A DNA stretch of 64,000 nt, from contig CANMJH010000001.1 in assembly GCA_947498125.1 (NCBI GenBank), forward strand, positions 1,302,001-1,366,000, given 5' to 3'. The stretch is from an uncultured Nioella sp. GTDB lineage: Bacteria > Pseudomonadota > Alphaproteobacteria > Rhodobacterales > Rhodobacteraceae. The position numbers were made by a program, and so were the translations under genes. Within the stretch, counting starts at the first letter, position 1. Each line of letters opens with the position of its first letter. The notes beneath the pieces are model-generated. The model did no database searches. It was not told the origin of the DNA and saw nothing but the letters and a program-made list of their open reading frames with translations. Shown in pieces: positions 35,770 through 44,250 of the stretch.

Positions 35770-36090
35770 TTAGTAATCTTCGATCTCGTTGCCGTCAGCG
35801 CCGGTGCAGGTGTAATTGCCGGTTTCATCTGTTGACATGCCGCCACCTGCGTCGTTGCAGTTGGTGACCCAGACATCCAGTTGTGGATCAGAATCGTGGA
35901 TAACAGCCTGTGTTTCGCCACGGTTTCCGCCATTTCCGGCAAAACCGATTTGCTCGTTCTCACCGCGACCACCTTCATCCCGCGACTGCGAGCTTTCAGA
36001 TTCATCGCGCGATTGCGCGGCGGCTGGATCCATTGCGCCCAGAACAAAAACCGAGGCCATAAGTGCGAAAATAATGCTTGTGCGTTTCAT
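35770..36090 (-). CDS. Small secreted acidic protein, function unknown
   Basis: A 106-residue protein with signal peptide MKRTSIIFALMASVFVLGAM and cleavage near PAAAQ. The mature part starts with two similar Ser/Arg/Asp-rich units (SRDESESS and QSRDEGG), a Gly/Asn-rich middle (FAGNGGNRGE) and a C-terminal domain with two Cys (TNCNDAGG and NYTCTGAD) that could bond. It is acidic and hydrophilic. No family is recognised. It has its own terminator at 35715-35747 and GGAG 9 nt upstream of the ATG, so it is probably a single-gene unit. Confidence 0.7.
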   Translation of the reverse strand: MKRTSIIFALMASVFVLGAMDPAAAQSRDESESSQSRDEGGRGENEQIGFAGNGGNRGETQAVIHDSDPQLDVWVTNCNDAGGGMSTDETGNYTCTGADGNEIEDY

Positions 36091-36180
36091 TGTGTAATCT
36101 CCAAATTTCTTGTTTCGATGCTCGTGTGTCGACCCAAACGCGAACAACGTTCACAAAAAAATAGAGAGGTAAGGAATTCC

Positions 36181-36684
36181 TTACCTTTTGGATACTGAAC
36201 CAGAAACGCCAGTCCAATCCCCGGTCCCCAACACGCGGTTGGGGTTTGTTGGGGGGGGCATGATGACACCAGAAAGGCGTTTAAACCCGAAGCGTTCATA
36301 ATAGGGCGCGTCGCCCACCAATAAAACGCGGGGACATCCAATTTGATTGGCAATGACAAGACTATCTCGGATCAAGGCCCCGCCCAGCCCCTCACCTTGC
36401 CGGGTTGGGTGAACCGCGATCGGCCCAAGCAAAAGTGCTTCGTGTTTGCCAACACGAACGGGCCAATAGCGAATAGCGCCGGCAAGAATGCCATCACTGT
36501 CACGCGCCAAACGGCACAGCTCGGGTACAGGCTCAACCCCATCGCGTAACCGGTACGAAGATAGCGCCTCACGACCCGGCGCAAAGCAGAGGTCATACAG
36601 CCCCTCTACCTCCCAGATATCCTGCGGTCCTTCTGGATGGAACCTATACACCTGCCTCGTCGCCTCGCCTTTTGCGAAATTCAC
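36181..36684 (-). CDS. GNAT-family N-acetyltransferase (YhbS-like)
   Basis: A 167-residue acetyltransferase with the acetyl-CoA-binding core LLGPIAVHPTRQGEGLGGALIRD (split: LLGPIAVHPTRQ and GEGLGGALIRD, about residues 85-107) and the VLLVGDAPYYERFGFKRL motif typical of the YhbS group. The substrate is unknown. It diverges from the flavin reductase-like gene. Confidence 0.88.
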   Translation of the reverse strand: MNFAKGEATRQVYRFHPEGPQDIWEVEGLYDLCFAPGREALSSYRLRDGVEPVPELCRLARDSDGILAGAIRYWPVRVGKHEALLLGPIAVHPTRQGEGLGGALIRDSLVIANQIGCPRVLLVGDAPYYERFGFKRLSGVIMPPPTNPNRVLGTGDWTGVSGSVSKR

Positions 36685-36744
36685 TCTGGAATCGGGCCTA
36701 TCATGACGCTACGACCTTGCCAAACCGATCCGAAAGGCACCCCA

Positions 36745-37356
36745 ATGTTCTATGAGCCAAAAAACGGGCACGGCCTGCCCCATAACCCGTTTAACGCGGT
36801 GATCACGCCGCGCCCGATTGGGTGGATCTCAACGCGCGGCCAGGATGGCGTGGATAACCTTGCCCCCTATTCCTTTTTCAACGGCGTTGCGTATGAGCCG
36901 CCTCAGGTCATGTTCGCCTGCACATCGGGCAAACCGGATCAAGACGGCGTTAAGGACAGTGTCGCAAATATTCAGTCCAGCGGCGCCTTCGCGGTGAATG
37001 TTGTAGAATATGCCATGGCCGAGGTGATGAACCAGACCTCTGGCCCTTGGAGCAAAGATGTCGATGAGTTCACCCGCGAAGGCATCGACAAGGCCGAATG
37101 CAAACTTATCGATTGCCCCCATGTTGCAAGCGCGCCTGCGGTTTTGGAATGCAAACTGACCCAGATCGTCAAGATCGAGGGCGCGGCCAATACAGTGGTC
37201 TTTGGCGAGGTGATTGGCGTGCATCTGCGCGATGATTGCCTGCGCAATGGTATATTCGACGTATCAACATTCCAGCCGGTTGGCCGTATGGGGTACCGCG
37301 ATTTCACCCGTGTGACCGAGCTGTTCACGTTACAGCGCCCGGGCGAGGGTCGCTAA
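36745..37356 (+). CDS. Flavin reductase-like (FMN-binding split-barrel) protein
   Basis: A 203-residue protein of the flavin-reductase-like domain family. Key stretches are NAVITPRPIGWISTRGQDG, NLAPYSFFNGVAYEPPQVMF and AFAVNVVEYAMAEVMN, which build the FMN-binding split barrel. It probably reduces FMN or is an FMN-containing oxidoreductase of unknown role. The ATG at 36745 has AAAGG 7 nt upstream; the longer open frame from 36637 overlaps the GNAT gene on the other strand and is not needed. It ends one base before mtnP. Confidence 0.88.
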   Translation: MFYEPKNGHGLPHNPFNAVITPRPIGWISTRGQDGVDNLAPYSFFNGVAYEPPQVMFACTSGKPDQDGVKDSVANIQSSGAFAVNVVEYAMAEVMNQTSGPWSKDVDEFTREGIDKAECKLIDCPHVASAPAVLECKLTQIVKIEGAANTVVFGEVIGVHLRDDCLRNGIFDVSTFQPVGRMGYRDFTRVTELFTLQRPGEGR

Positions 37357-37357
37357 A

Positions 37358-38224
37358 ATGGACCGCGTGATCGGCGTCATCGGGGGATCGGGCGTTTATG
37401 AAATTGACGGGCTAGAGGGCGCTGCGTGGACCACAATCGACACCCCCTTCGGCGCGCCATCAGATCAGCTTTTGGTGGGGTATCTGGACGGCGTTAAAAT
37501 GGTGTTCCTGCCGCGCCATGGCCGCGGGCATGTCCATACTCCCTCGACCGTGCCCTACCGCGCCAATATCGACGCGCTCAAGCAATTGGGCGTTACGGAT
37601 GTGATCTCAGTCTCAGCCTGCGGGTCTTTCCGGCACGAAATGGCGCCGGGGGACTTCGTGTTGGTGGATCAGTTCATTGACCGGACCTTTGCACGTCAGA
37701 AAAGTTTCTTTGGCCCGGGCCTTGTTGCCCATGTCAGCTTGGCCCATCCGACCTGCACCCATCTTGGCACGGCGATTACCAAAGCCGCTACGGGCGTGAC
37801 CCTGCATCAGGGCGGCACCTATCTGGCCATGGAAGGTCCACAGTTCTCGACGCTGGCCGAATCCAAAATGTACCGGGACGTTTGGGGCGCGGATGTGATT
37901 GGTATGACCAATATGCCCGAAGCGAAACTCGCCCGTGAAGCAGAGCTTTGCTATGCATCCGTCGCAATGGTCACAGATTTCGACAGCTGGCATCCCGACC
38001 ATGGTGAGGTAGATATCAGCACGATCATCAAAACGTTGACGGGCAATTCGGGCAAAGCCAAGGATCTTGTCGCTGCGCTGCCTTCCTTGCTTGGCCCCGA
38101 CCGCGCCCCCTGCCCTTGTGGCTGCGACCGCGCGCTGGAGTTTGCCATTATGACCGCACCGGAAAAGCGCGACCCAAAGCTAGCAGCGAAACTAAAGACC
38201 ATAGCCGGGCGGGTCTTAAGTTGA
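37358..38224 (+). CDS. mtnP: S-methyl-5'-thioadenosine phosphorylase
   Basis: Phosphorolysis of methylthioadenosine to adenine and 5-methylthioribose-1-phosphate, part of methionine salvage and polyamine by-product removal. The 288-residue protein has IGVIGGSGVYEIDGL (about 5-19), LPRHGRGHVHTPS with the phosphate-binding His, and AMEGPQFSTLAESKMYR with NMPEAKLAREAELCYA. The adenine released can be used by apt, four genes downstream. Its stop overlaps the TTG start of the next gene. Confidence 0.95.
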   Translation: MDRVIGVIGGSGVYEIDGLEGAAWTTIDTPFGAPSDQLLVGYLDGVKMVFLPRHGRGHVHTPSTVPYRANIDALKQLGVTDVISVSACGSFRHEMAPGDFVLVDQFIDRTFARQKSFFGPGLVAHVSLAHPTCTHLGTAITKAATGVTLHQGGTYLAMEGPQFSTLAESKMYRDVWGADVIGMTNMPEAKLAREAELCYASVAMVTDFDSWHPDHGEVDISTIIKTLTGNSGKAKDLVAALPSLLGPDRAPCPCGCDRALEFAIMTAPEKRDPKLAAKLKTIAGRVLS

Positions 38225-39507
38225 GCGCCGCGCCCAAAACCCTGCTTCTTGGCGCAGATGGGTTTATCGGGCGCCATATCGCTTTTGACCTGCGCGCTCG
38301 CGGCCATGAGGTGATTTGCGTCGCCCGGCGCGGGCGGGCTTTGCGGCAAATGGGGTTTGAGGTCATTGAGATCGATCTGACGCATCCGTCGGCCACGCAG
38401 CCCGCCTTTTGGCAAACCCATCTTCAAGGGGCAGCTCATGTCGTGAATGCAGCGGGTATACTCACAGGCTCGGATGCGCGATTTCAGGCAGTCCATGTCG
38501 ATGCCGCAGCAGCAATTTATGAGGCAATGCCCGATGGGTGCACAGGCCTTTTGATCTCGGCCGTTGGTATAGACGACGCAGATACGTCTTTTGCCCGCTA
38601 CCGGCGCGACGGTGAAGCGCTGGCGGGCCGCTTTGGCCTTACGATATTGCGCCCCGGCATGGTATTGGCAGACGGGGCCTATGGAGGCTCGGCTTTGGCA
38701 CGTGGGCTGGCCGCCTTTCCAATGATGATTCCGGTTGTTGGCGGCGGCACGCAAATGTTCAACCCAATCCACGCAGGCGATCTTGCGACGGTTGTAGCCA
38801 GCTGCCTTAAGGCCGCCCCTACGTCCGGCCCACATGATATCGGTGGGACAGAACGGGTGACTCAAGCCCAAATGCTGCGCCAGTTGCGCGCCAGGATGGG
38901 GTTGCGCCCGGTGCCTCTTGTGACGCTCCCGACATGGCTGACTCAACTTGCCGGAAGACTGGGGGATTTCTTTAAATTTGGCCCTATCAGCACGGTCGCA
39001 ACGGCGCAGTTACAATCAGGCATCGAAGCGGACGAGCGGGAATTGCTTTCACAATTGAACCAAGCTAACTGGCCTCGCGGGTTCAGCGAGTTTTTGAATG
39101 CTCGGCCCGCCGGAACGCAGGAATTGTGGCATGCCCGACTTTACCTTTTCAAACCAGCGTTGCGACTGACGCTGATATTTATGTGGGTATTGTCAGGATT
39201 TCTTGGCTTATTCCTACCCACAAACTATTTTCTACCAGACATGTCCCCGACATGGGTTCCGGACCACTGGCTTGTCATTATTGCCCGCGTCAGCGGCGTT
39301 TTGGACCTTGCCATAGCGCTGGCTTTGGCGCGGGCGTGGCGCCTTAAGCTGATTGGCTGGCTTCAACTTACTGTTGTCGGTGGGTACACGATCGGCATCA
39401 CATCTCTGGCGCCTGATTTGTGGTTACTGCCACTTGGTGGGCTGATGAAAAACATCCCGATTTTGATGCTCCTATGGCTCTTCTTGGTGCTCGAGGAAGA
39501 ACGATGA
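38221..39507 (+). CDS. NAD(P)-binding SDR-like protein fused to a C-terminal DoxX-like membrane domain
   Basis: A 428-residue fusion. The N-terminal half is an atypical short-chain dehydrogenase/epimerase domain with the nucleotide-binding TLLLGADGFIGRHIAFDLRA and VVNAAGILTG. The last 130 residues hold about four membrane helices (from LYLFKPALRLTLIFMWVLSG to MLLWLFLVLEEE), as in DoxX-like proteins. The start is TTG at 38221, overlapping the mtnP stop (TTGA); no suitable in-frame ATG is nearby. An earlier open frame (38116) lies inside mtnP. The function is unknown. The next gene, DUF2269, overlaps it by 4 nt and is its usual partner. Confidence 0.82.
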   Translation: MSAAPKTLLLGADGFIGRHIAFDLRARGHEVICVARRGRALRQMGFEVIEIDLTHPSATQPAFWQTHLQGAAHVVNAAGILTGSDARFQAVHVDAAAAIYEAMPDGCTGLLISAVGIDDADTSFARYRRDGEALAGRFGLTILRPGMVLADGAYGGSALARGLAAFPMMIPVVGGGTQMFNPIHAGDLATVVASCLKAAPTSGPHDIGGTERVTQAQMLRQLRARMGLRPVPLVTLPTWLTQLAGRLGDFFKFGPISTVATAQLQSGIEADERELLSQLNQANWPRGFSEFLNARPAGTQELWHARLYLFKPALRLTLIFMWVLSGFLGLFLPTNYFLPDMSPTWVPDHWLVIIARVSGVLDLAIALALARAWRLKLIGWLQLTVVGGYTIGITSLAPDLWLLPLGGLMKNIPILMLLWLFLVLEEER

Positions 39508-39989
39508 GCAGTGTCGACCCCTATTTCGTAGCACGCTGGATTCATATTCTCTCTTCCACCGTTCTTTTTGGCACCGGTATCGGCACTGCATTCCAAATGG
39601 TCTGGGCCATGCGAACGCGGCGGGTGGAGACCGTACATTCGGTTGCCTCGGGTGTCGTCGTCGCCGACTGGCTTTTTACGACTCCGGCTGGGATCATTCA
39701 GCCAGCAACCGGACTTTGGTTGATTTGGCTCACGGGGCATGACCTGACGGCACCTTGGCTGGTTTTGACCTACGCGCTTTATGTCGTAGTCTTCTTGTGC
39801 TGGGCGCCGGTCGTTCACCTGCAAATCCGCATTCGCGATCTCGCAGAACAAGCGCTGTCCGAAGGCCGCCCTCTACCCGATGCGGCAATTCAGCTATTCC
39901 GGATTTGGTTCCTACTTGGCTGGCCCGCATTCGCAGCCCTATTGCTAGTCTTTTGGTTGATGATCACAAAACCCATCCTTTGGGGATGA
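39504..39989 (+). CDS. DUF2269-family integral membrane protein
   Basis: A 161-residue protein with four to five membrane helices. The family-like features are ARWIHILSSTVLFGTGIGTAF at the N-terminus, conserved His and Gly in the first helix, and LFRIWFLLGWPAFAALL near the end. It overlaps the SDR-DoxX gene by 4 nt and is followed by a LysE-type transporter. Its biochemical role is unknown; pairing with a DoxX-like dehydrogenase suggests a shared membrane redox function. Confidence 0.83.
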   Translation: MSSVDPYFVARWIHILSSTVLFGTGIGTAFQMVWAMRTRRVETVHSVASGVVVADWLFTTPAGIIQPATGLWLIWLTGHDLTAPWLVLTYALYVVVFLCWAPVVHLQIRIRDLAEQALSEGRPLPDAAIQLFRIWFLLGWPAFAALLLVFWLMITKPILWG

Positions 39990-40058
39990 CGCTTGACAGG
40001 GGCCGATTTTGCGGGATTGCTCAGCCACAAATTTGTCCCGCTTGAAAGAACACCGCCC

Positions 40059-40691
40059 ATGGAATTTGATCTCTGGTTAACCTTTGTCATCGCCTCGACT
40101 GCGCTTTTGCTTATTCCCGGACCGACGGTCATGCTGGTACTTTCATATGCGCTGAGCCAAGGGCGCAAAGTGGCCATTGCAACGGCTCTGGGCGTTTCCT
40201 TCGGGGACTTGGTCGCGATGACTGCCTCTTTGGCTGGTCTTGGCGCATTGGTGATGGCGTCGGCCACAATTTTCACGCTGCTTAAATGGGTCGGCGCGAT
40301 CTATTTGGTCTGGCTGGGCATCAAACTGATCCGCCACGCGGGCGGCGCAACGCTGACACACTTGCCTGACGCATCTGAGATATCGGCCCCGCATGTTTTT
40401 GCACATGCGGCCACTGTCACCGCGCTTAACCCCAAATCCATCGCCTTTTTTATTGCTTTCGTGCCGCAATTCATCCGACCGGAGGCAGCACTGATGCCGC
40501 AATTCGTTGTTCTGATCGCAACATTTGTTGGACTCGCCGGGATCAACGCTTTGGCCTATGCCTTGATGGCCGATCAGTTACGCGCGCGGATCGGGCGGCC
40601 AAACGTTATTTCGTGGCTGACACGCGCTGGCGGCGGTGCGCTGATCGCTATGGGGATTATGACAGCCACCCTTCGCCGCGCCAGCGCCTGA
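40059..40691 (+). CDS. LysE/RhtB-family amino acid exporter
   Basis: A 210-residue membrane protein with about six helices. It carries the family pattern LLIPGPTVMLVLSYALSQGR near the N-terminus, KWVGAIYLVWLGIKLIRH, and NPKSIAFFIAFVPQFI in the second half. It would export an amino acid or homoserine-lactone-like compound; the substrate cannot be told. The ATG at 40059 fits the family; an upstream open start at 39993 adds a non-conserved segment. Confidence 0.92.
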   Translation: MEFDLWLTFVIASTALLLIPGPTVMLVLSYALSQGRKVAIATALGVSFGDLVAMTASLAGLGALVMASATIFTLLKWVGAIYLVWLGIKLIRHAGGATLTHLPDASEISAPHVFAHAATVTALNPKSIAFFIAFVPQFIRPEAALMPQFVVLIATFVGLAGINALAYALMADQLRARIGRPNVISWLTRAGGGALIAMGIMTATLRRASA

Positions 40692-40769
40692 GTCTCGCTT
40701 GCAACAATGACACGTCAACTGCGCTTGCCCGCCTTGCCAAGGAGGGAGGCGCTCGGCAGGAGAATGGGT

Positions 40770-41447
40770 ATGGTTGCACGCTTTCTTTCACTTGCTTTCG
40801 CCGTTTTTTTGGCCACAGTCCCGGCGCCAATCCGCGCGCAGGAGTATATTTCGGTTCCCGGCCTGCTGAGTGATGAGGCGTTTTACCGGCTCGTCTCTTG
40901 TGCGGCCCCTCCTGACGGGGAATGCGGCAAGCCTGAAATCAGGTGGCCAGAATCCACGCGGGTTTCCCTCAGTGTTGGCGTGACGCAAATCGACCCTGCC
41001 TTTCCTGATTACAAGTTCAACCTCGTCGACCAAGCCATTGATGATGCAATAGAAGAGATCAACAGCGCTGGTGCGCGTCTTTTCATCGAACGCGTCTACG
41101 AAGGCACGCCAGATATCAGTTTTTATCTTCTGGCCACGCCGCAAGGCGCGCGCATTGAGGGAACAGGAAATCCACGCATGGATGGATATGAATTGGCCAT
41201 TGGCCGTGTTGCGATCAGGTCTTTGGGCGAAGATATCCAAGAGGCCGCCATTGCACTGTCCCTTGATATCCAACGGCGCGAGGTGGCCTCGGTTGTGCTA
41301 GAGGAACTTGTCCAAGCGCTTGGATTGCCGACCGATATTCGCTCGCCTGCCTATTTGCATTCGGTTTTTGCAGAGGATGGCAATGCGGCTGTCCGGCTGG
41401 AAGGGCAAGATGCTGAGGCACTGCGACGCCATTACCCGCATTTCTAG
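40770..41447 (+). CDS. DUF2927-family secreted protein
   Basis: A 225-residue protein with signal peptide MVARFLSLAFAVFLATVPAP and cleavage near IRAQE. The ATG at 40770 is chosen over the one at 40764 because AGGAG lies 7 nt upstream of the former. The mature part shows the DUF2927 features: DYKFNLVDQAIDDAIEEINS, PDISFYLLATPQG and the C-terminal EELVQALGLPTD with a conserved Glu and possible metal or protease-like architecture. The function is unknown. It ends just ahead of a CtrA-like box and hairpin. Confidence 0.83.
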   Translation: MVARFLSLAFAVFLATVPAPIRAQEYISVPGLLSDEAFYRLVSCAAPPDGECGKPEIRWPESTRVSLSVGVTQIDPAFPDYKFNLVDQAIDDAIEEINSAGARLFIERVYEGTPDISFYLLATPQGARIEGTGNPRMDGYELAIGRVAIRSLGEDIQEAAIALSLDIQRREVASVVLEELVQALGLPTDIRSPAYLHSVFAEDGNAAVRLEGQDAEALRRHYPHF

Positions 41448-41453
41448 TCCAAA

Positions 41454-41468
41454 TTAACCGGCCATTAA
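41454..41468. promoter_or_regulatory. CtrA-type binding site upstream of apt
   Basis: TTAA-CCGGCCA-TTAA, an exact match to the alphaproteobacterial CtrA consensus TTAA-N7-TTAA, followed by CC so that both halves read TTAACC. It lies 86 nt before the apt start and 6 nt after the preceding stop. Such a match can occur by chance, but a similar sequence precedes dprA. Confidence 0.5.
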
Positions 41469-41477
41469 CCCTTTTTG

Positions 41478-41500
41478 GGCTGACCCTAGTCTGGTCAGCC
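41478..41500 (+). terminator. Hairpin between the DUF2927 gene and apt
   Basis: Perfect 8-bp stem GGCTGACC (41478-41485) and GGTCAGCC (41493-41500) with a 7-nt loop. Only a weak T-rich stretch follows, so it is a poor terminator; it might mark the 5' leader of apt. Confidence 0.4.
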
Positions 41501-41553
41501 GTTACTCTAATTTTACATGCGATCGCCCTATTACAGGCAGAGGACCCCTCCCG

Positions 41554-42093
41554 ATGCTCAAGCAACAAGAGGTTGCGGATTACATTCGCGCCATCCCCGA
41601 TTTCCCCCATGAAGGCATCATGTTCCGCGATGTCACCACGCTTTTCCTTGATCCGCGCGGCTTTCGACTGGCGATTGACCAGCTGCTTGCGCCTTTCGTG
41701 GGCATGCAAATTGACAAGGTCGCGGGCCTAGAAGCGCGCGGGTTCATACTTGGCGGCGCCGTCGCGCATCAGCTTTCTGTCGGGTTCGTGCCAATTCGTA
41801 AGAAGGGCAAGCTTCCGGGCAAAACCATCGAACAGGATTACGAGCTTGAATATGGGAAGGCCACGGTCGAGATTCACGATGATTGCCTTGAACCGGGCGA
41901 AAACATCCTATTGGTCGATGATCTGCTTGCAACTGGCGGCACGGCCGAGGCGGGCATTCGCCTGCTGGAACAGCTTGGCGCAAAAATAGCCGCAACTGCC
42001 TTTGTGGTGGATTTGCCTGACCTAGGTGGCCGCAAACGCCTTGAGGATATGGGAATGCCGGTGCATGCCCTTTGCGCTTTTGATGGCGACTAA
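41554..42093 (+). CDS. apt: Adenine phosphoribosyltransferase
   Basis: Salvages adenine with PRPP to AMP. The 179-residue protein has the family segments [18 protein letters not shown] near the N-terminus, [17 protein letters not shown], and the PRPP-binding [17 protein letters not shown]. It fits metabolically with mtnP upstream, which releases adenine. A convergent terminator (42205-42231) separates it from the next gene. Confidence 0.96.
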   Translation: MLKQQEVADYIRAIPDFPHEGIMFRDVTTLFLDPRGFRLAIDQLLAPFVGMQIDKVAGLEARGFILGGAVAHQLSVGFVPIRKKGKLPGKTIEQDYELEYGKATVEIHDDCLEPGENILLVDDLLATGGTAEAGIRLLEQLGAKIAATAFVVDLPDLGGRKRLEDMGMPVHALCAFDGD

Positions 42094-42204
42094 GACAAAA
42101 CCAAATAATCAGCCGCAGCGTTTACGTCTGATTAACCAGCATTGTCTTAGATGGTCTTGTTCGTAACTTACGGATGTTGTTGCTTTCTAACTACAAAACC
42201 CCAC

Positions 42205-42231
42205 GCGCCTCGCCTTCCCCCGGCGAGGCGC
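42205..42231. terminator. Bidirectional terminator between apt and the FAD oxidase gene
   Basis: Perfect 10-bp stem GCGCCTCGCC (42205-42214) and GGCGAGGCGC (42222-42231) with a 7-nt loop. On the plus strand it is followed by ATTTAGTTT and on the minus strand by GTGGGGTTTTG. It lies between convergent genes. Confidence 0.75.
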
Positions 42232-42233
42232 AT

Positions 42234-43649
42234 TTAGTTTGCGACAAGAACTGCGCCGGGATTCATAATCCCGTGCGGATCAAGCGCAGATTTGATGGCG
42301 CGCATCCCAAAAAGTAGTCCCGGATCACCGTATCGATCCTGATCCTCAACCTTGAGTCGGCCCACGCCATGTTCTGCGGAGACTGACCCCCCATAAGCAT
42401 GGGTTAAGTCGTGTACCGTTTGGGTGATCTTGGACCGTAAGGTGTTGTACTCATCACGACTTCCACCCTTTGGCGGAAAAACGTTGTAGTGCAAGTTCCC
42501 ATCTCCGAGATGGCCAAAGCTGTTGATCCGAAAAGGCCCTAGCGCTGCGATCGCGGCCCGGCCTTCTTCGATAAATTCCGGGATGCGGGCCACAGGGATT
42601 GAGATGTCATGACTGGCAATCGAGCCAATGCGCCGATTGCCTTGAGGAATGTTCTCACGAATGGCCCAAAAGGCGGTGCGCTGCGTTTCAGATTGCGATA
42701 TCGCCCCGTCTTCACATAATCCCGCCTCTAGTGCCGCTTCAAAGAGCGTCAGCAGAGCCTCTTCGGCCTTCGCCTCACCCGAGACGCCGAGATCAACAAG
42801 ACACAGCCAATTGGGCAACTCTTTGAAGGGCAGACGCTGCTTGGGGCCAACTTCTTCAAGAAATTCCAGACCGGCCCGGGCGATAAGTTCAAACGCAGAC
42901 AAACTATCGCCAACAATCTGCCGGGCGAGGCCCAAAAGGCCCAAAGCCGCTTCGGGGTTATCAACAACAAAAAGCCCAGTGGCCCGGTCCGTCGGCATTG
43001 GCGCCAGTTTCAGCGACGCTGCCGTGATGACACCAAGCGAGCCTTCGGAGCCGATCAACAGGTGACGCAGATCGTAGCCGATATTATCCTTTCGGAGTCC
43101 AGAAAGCCCACGAATGATCTGACCGGTTGGCAGCACGGCTTCGATCCCCAAACAGAGATCACGGGTATTGCCATAGCGGATCACGTTGACGCCGCCCGCA
43201 TTCGTCGCAAGGCAGCCGCCAATCCGCGCGGTGCCCTCGGATGCCAGTGACATCGGAAACAGCATGTTCTCCTCGGCTGCGGCCTCTTGCACTTTTTGCA
43301 AAATAACCCCGGCCTCAGCAACCATGGTTCCGCCGGCCGCATCCATCGCGCGAATTTGGGTCATGCGTTCAAGGCTGAGAATAACGGGCGCGGGCAAATC
43401 ATGTGCCAATTGGCCGCCCACAAGCCCGGTTCCGCCGCCATAGGGGATAACTGGAATTATCGCCTCATGGCAGGCGCGTAGAATAACCGACACGTCTTCG
43501 GTGCAGGCAGGGGCAAGAATTTGTCCCGCGATCCCGTGATAGCGCCCGCGCGGCTCTTCTAGATAATGCGGGGCCGTGTCACGAAACGTCGCGGCGGGCA
43601 GCTTGTCGCGCAATACCGCCAGAAAACTGTCATCAACCGGGTTAAGCAT
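42234..43649 (-). CDS. FAD-linked oxidase, GlcD / D-lactate dehydrogenase type
   Basis: A 471-residue flavoprotein of the vanillyl-alcohol-oxidase fold. It has the FAD pyrophosphate-binding VIPYGGGTGLVGGQL (about 67-81), GGCLATNAGGVNVIRYGNTRD, and a C-terminal part with SFGHLGDGNLHYNVF and SAEHGVGRLK that forms the metal and active site. It probably oxidises a 2-hydroxy acid such as glycolate, D-lactate or D-2-hydroxyglutarate; the electron acceptor is unknown. The start at 43649 has AAGGGG upstream; the long open frame above it is in the GNAT gene region and is rejected. It follows the GNAT by 16 nt. Confidence 0.92.
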   Translation of the reverse strand: MLNPVDDSFLAVLRDKLPAATFRDTAPHYLEEPRGRYHGIAGQILAPACTEDVSVILRACHEAIIPVIPYGGGTGLVGGQLAHDLPAPVILSLERMTQIRAMDAAGGTMVAEAGVILQKVQEAAAEENMLFPMSLASEGTARIGGCLATNAGGVNVIRYGNTRDLCLGIEAVLPTGQIIRGLSGLRKDNIGYDLRHLLIGSEGSLGVITAASLKLAPMPTDRATGLFVVDNPEAALGLLGLARQIVGDSLSAFELIARAGLEFLEEVGPKQRLPFKELPNWLCLVDLGVSGEAKAEEALLTLFEAALEAGLCEDGAISQSETQRTAFWAIRENIPQGNRRIGSIASHDISIPVARIPEFIEEGRAAIAALGPFRINSFGHLGDGNLHYNVFPPKGGSRDEYNTLRSKITQTVHDLTHAYGGSVSAEHGVGRLKVEDQDRYGDPGLLFGMRAIKSALDPHGIMNPGAVLVAN

Positions 43650-43665
43650 CAAAGCCCCTTTTGCG

Positions 43666-44250
43666 TTAATACGTATCCGTGCGACCGCGCCGGTCATTGC
43701 GCAGCATCGCGTAGAGAACGTGATTTCGCCAACGCCCATTGATCTGCAAATAACTTTGCGCGACGCCTTCATATTTAAACCCGGATTTCTCAAGCACCCC
43801 GCGCGACGCGGCGTTTTCGGGCAGACAGGCCGCTTCGAGCCTTGAAAGATCAAGCTCACGAAACGCGAAATGGCAGATCGCATCAATGGCTTCGCGCATG
43901 TAGCCCTGCCGCTTATGCGGTTCGCCGACCCAATAGCCAAGCGTTCCGGCTTGCGCTGGCCCGCGCCGAATATTGTCAAGCGTGATGGCCCCCAGAACTG
44001 CATCATCCGCCCGGCGGATCATAAAAAACGGCATCGCCGTGCCCTTGGTGGCCGAACGCTGCGCCCAATATACGCGGTTGGTAAAGCTTTTGCGGGTCAA
44101 ATGATCGACTGCCCAGCCCGGCTCCCACGGTTGCAGGAACTCAGCAGACATTTCCCGCAAACCAGCCCAATCGCGGAAATCGGAATGGGTCGGCAAACGC
44201 AGGCTCATCCGCTCGGTTTCGATCCGTATTTTCCCGCGTCGCGCAATCAT
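43666..44250 (-). CDS. GNAT-family N-acetyltransferase (RimJ-like)
   Basis: A 194-residue acetyltransferase similar to RimJ/RimL, which acetylate the N-termini of ribosomal proteins. Features are RMSLRLPTHSDFRDWAGLR near the N-terminus, LGYWVGEPHKRQGYMREA with the acetyl-CoA loop, and LEAACLPENAASRGVLEKSG followed by YEGVAQSYLQINGRWRNHVLY. The acceptor is not proven. Its start overlaps the M16 stop by one base (TAATG). Confidence 0.9.
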   Translation of the reverse strand: MIARRGKIRIETERMSLRLPTHSDFRDWAGLREMSAEFLQPWEPGWAVDHLTRKSFTNRVYWAQRSATKGTAMPFFMIRRADDAVLGAITLDNIRRGPAQAGTLGYWVGEPHKRQGYMREAIDAICHFAFRELDLSRLEAACLPENAASRGVLEKSGFKYEGVAQSYLQINGRWRNHVLYAMLRNDRRGRTDTY

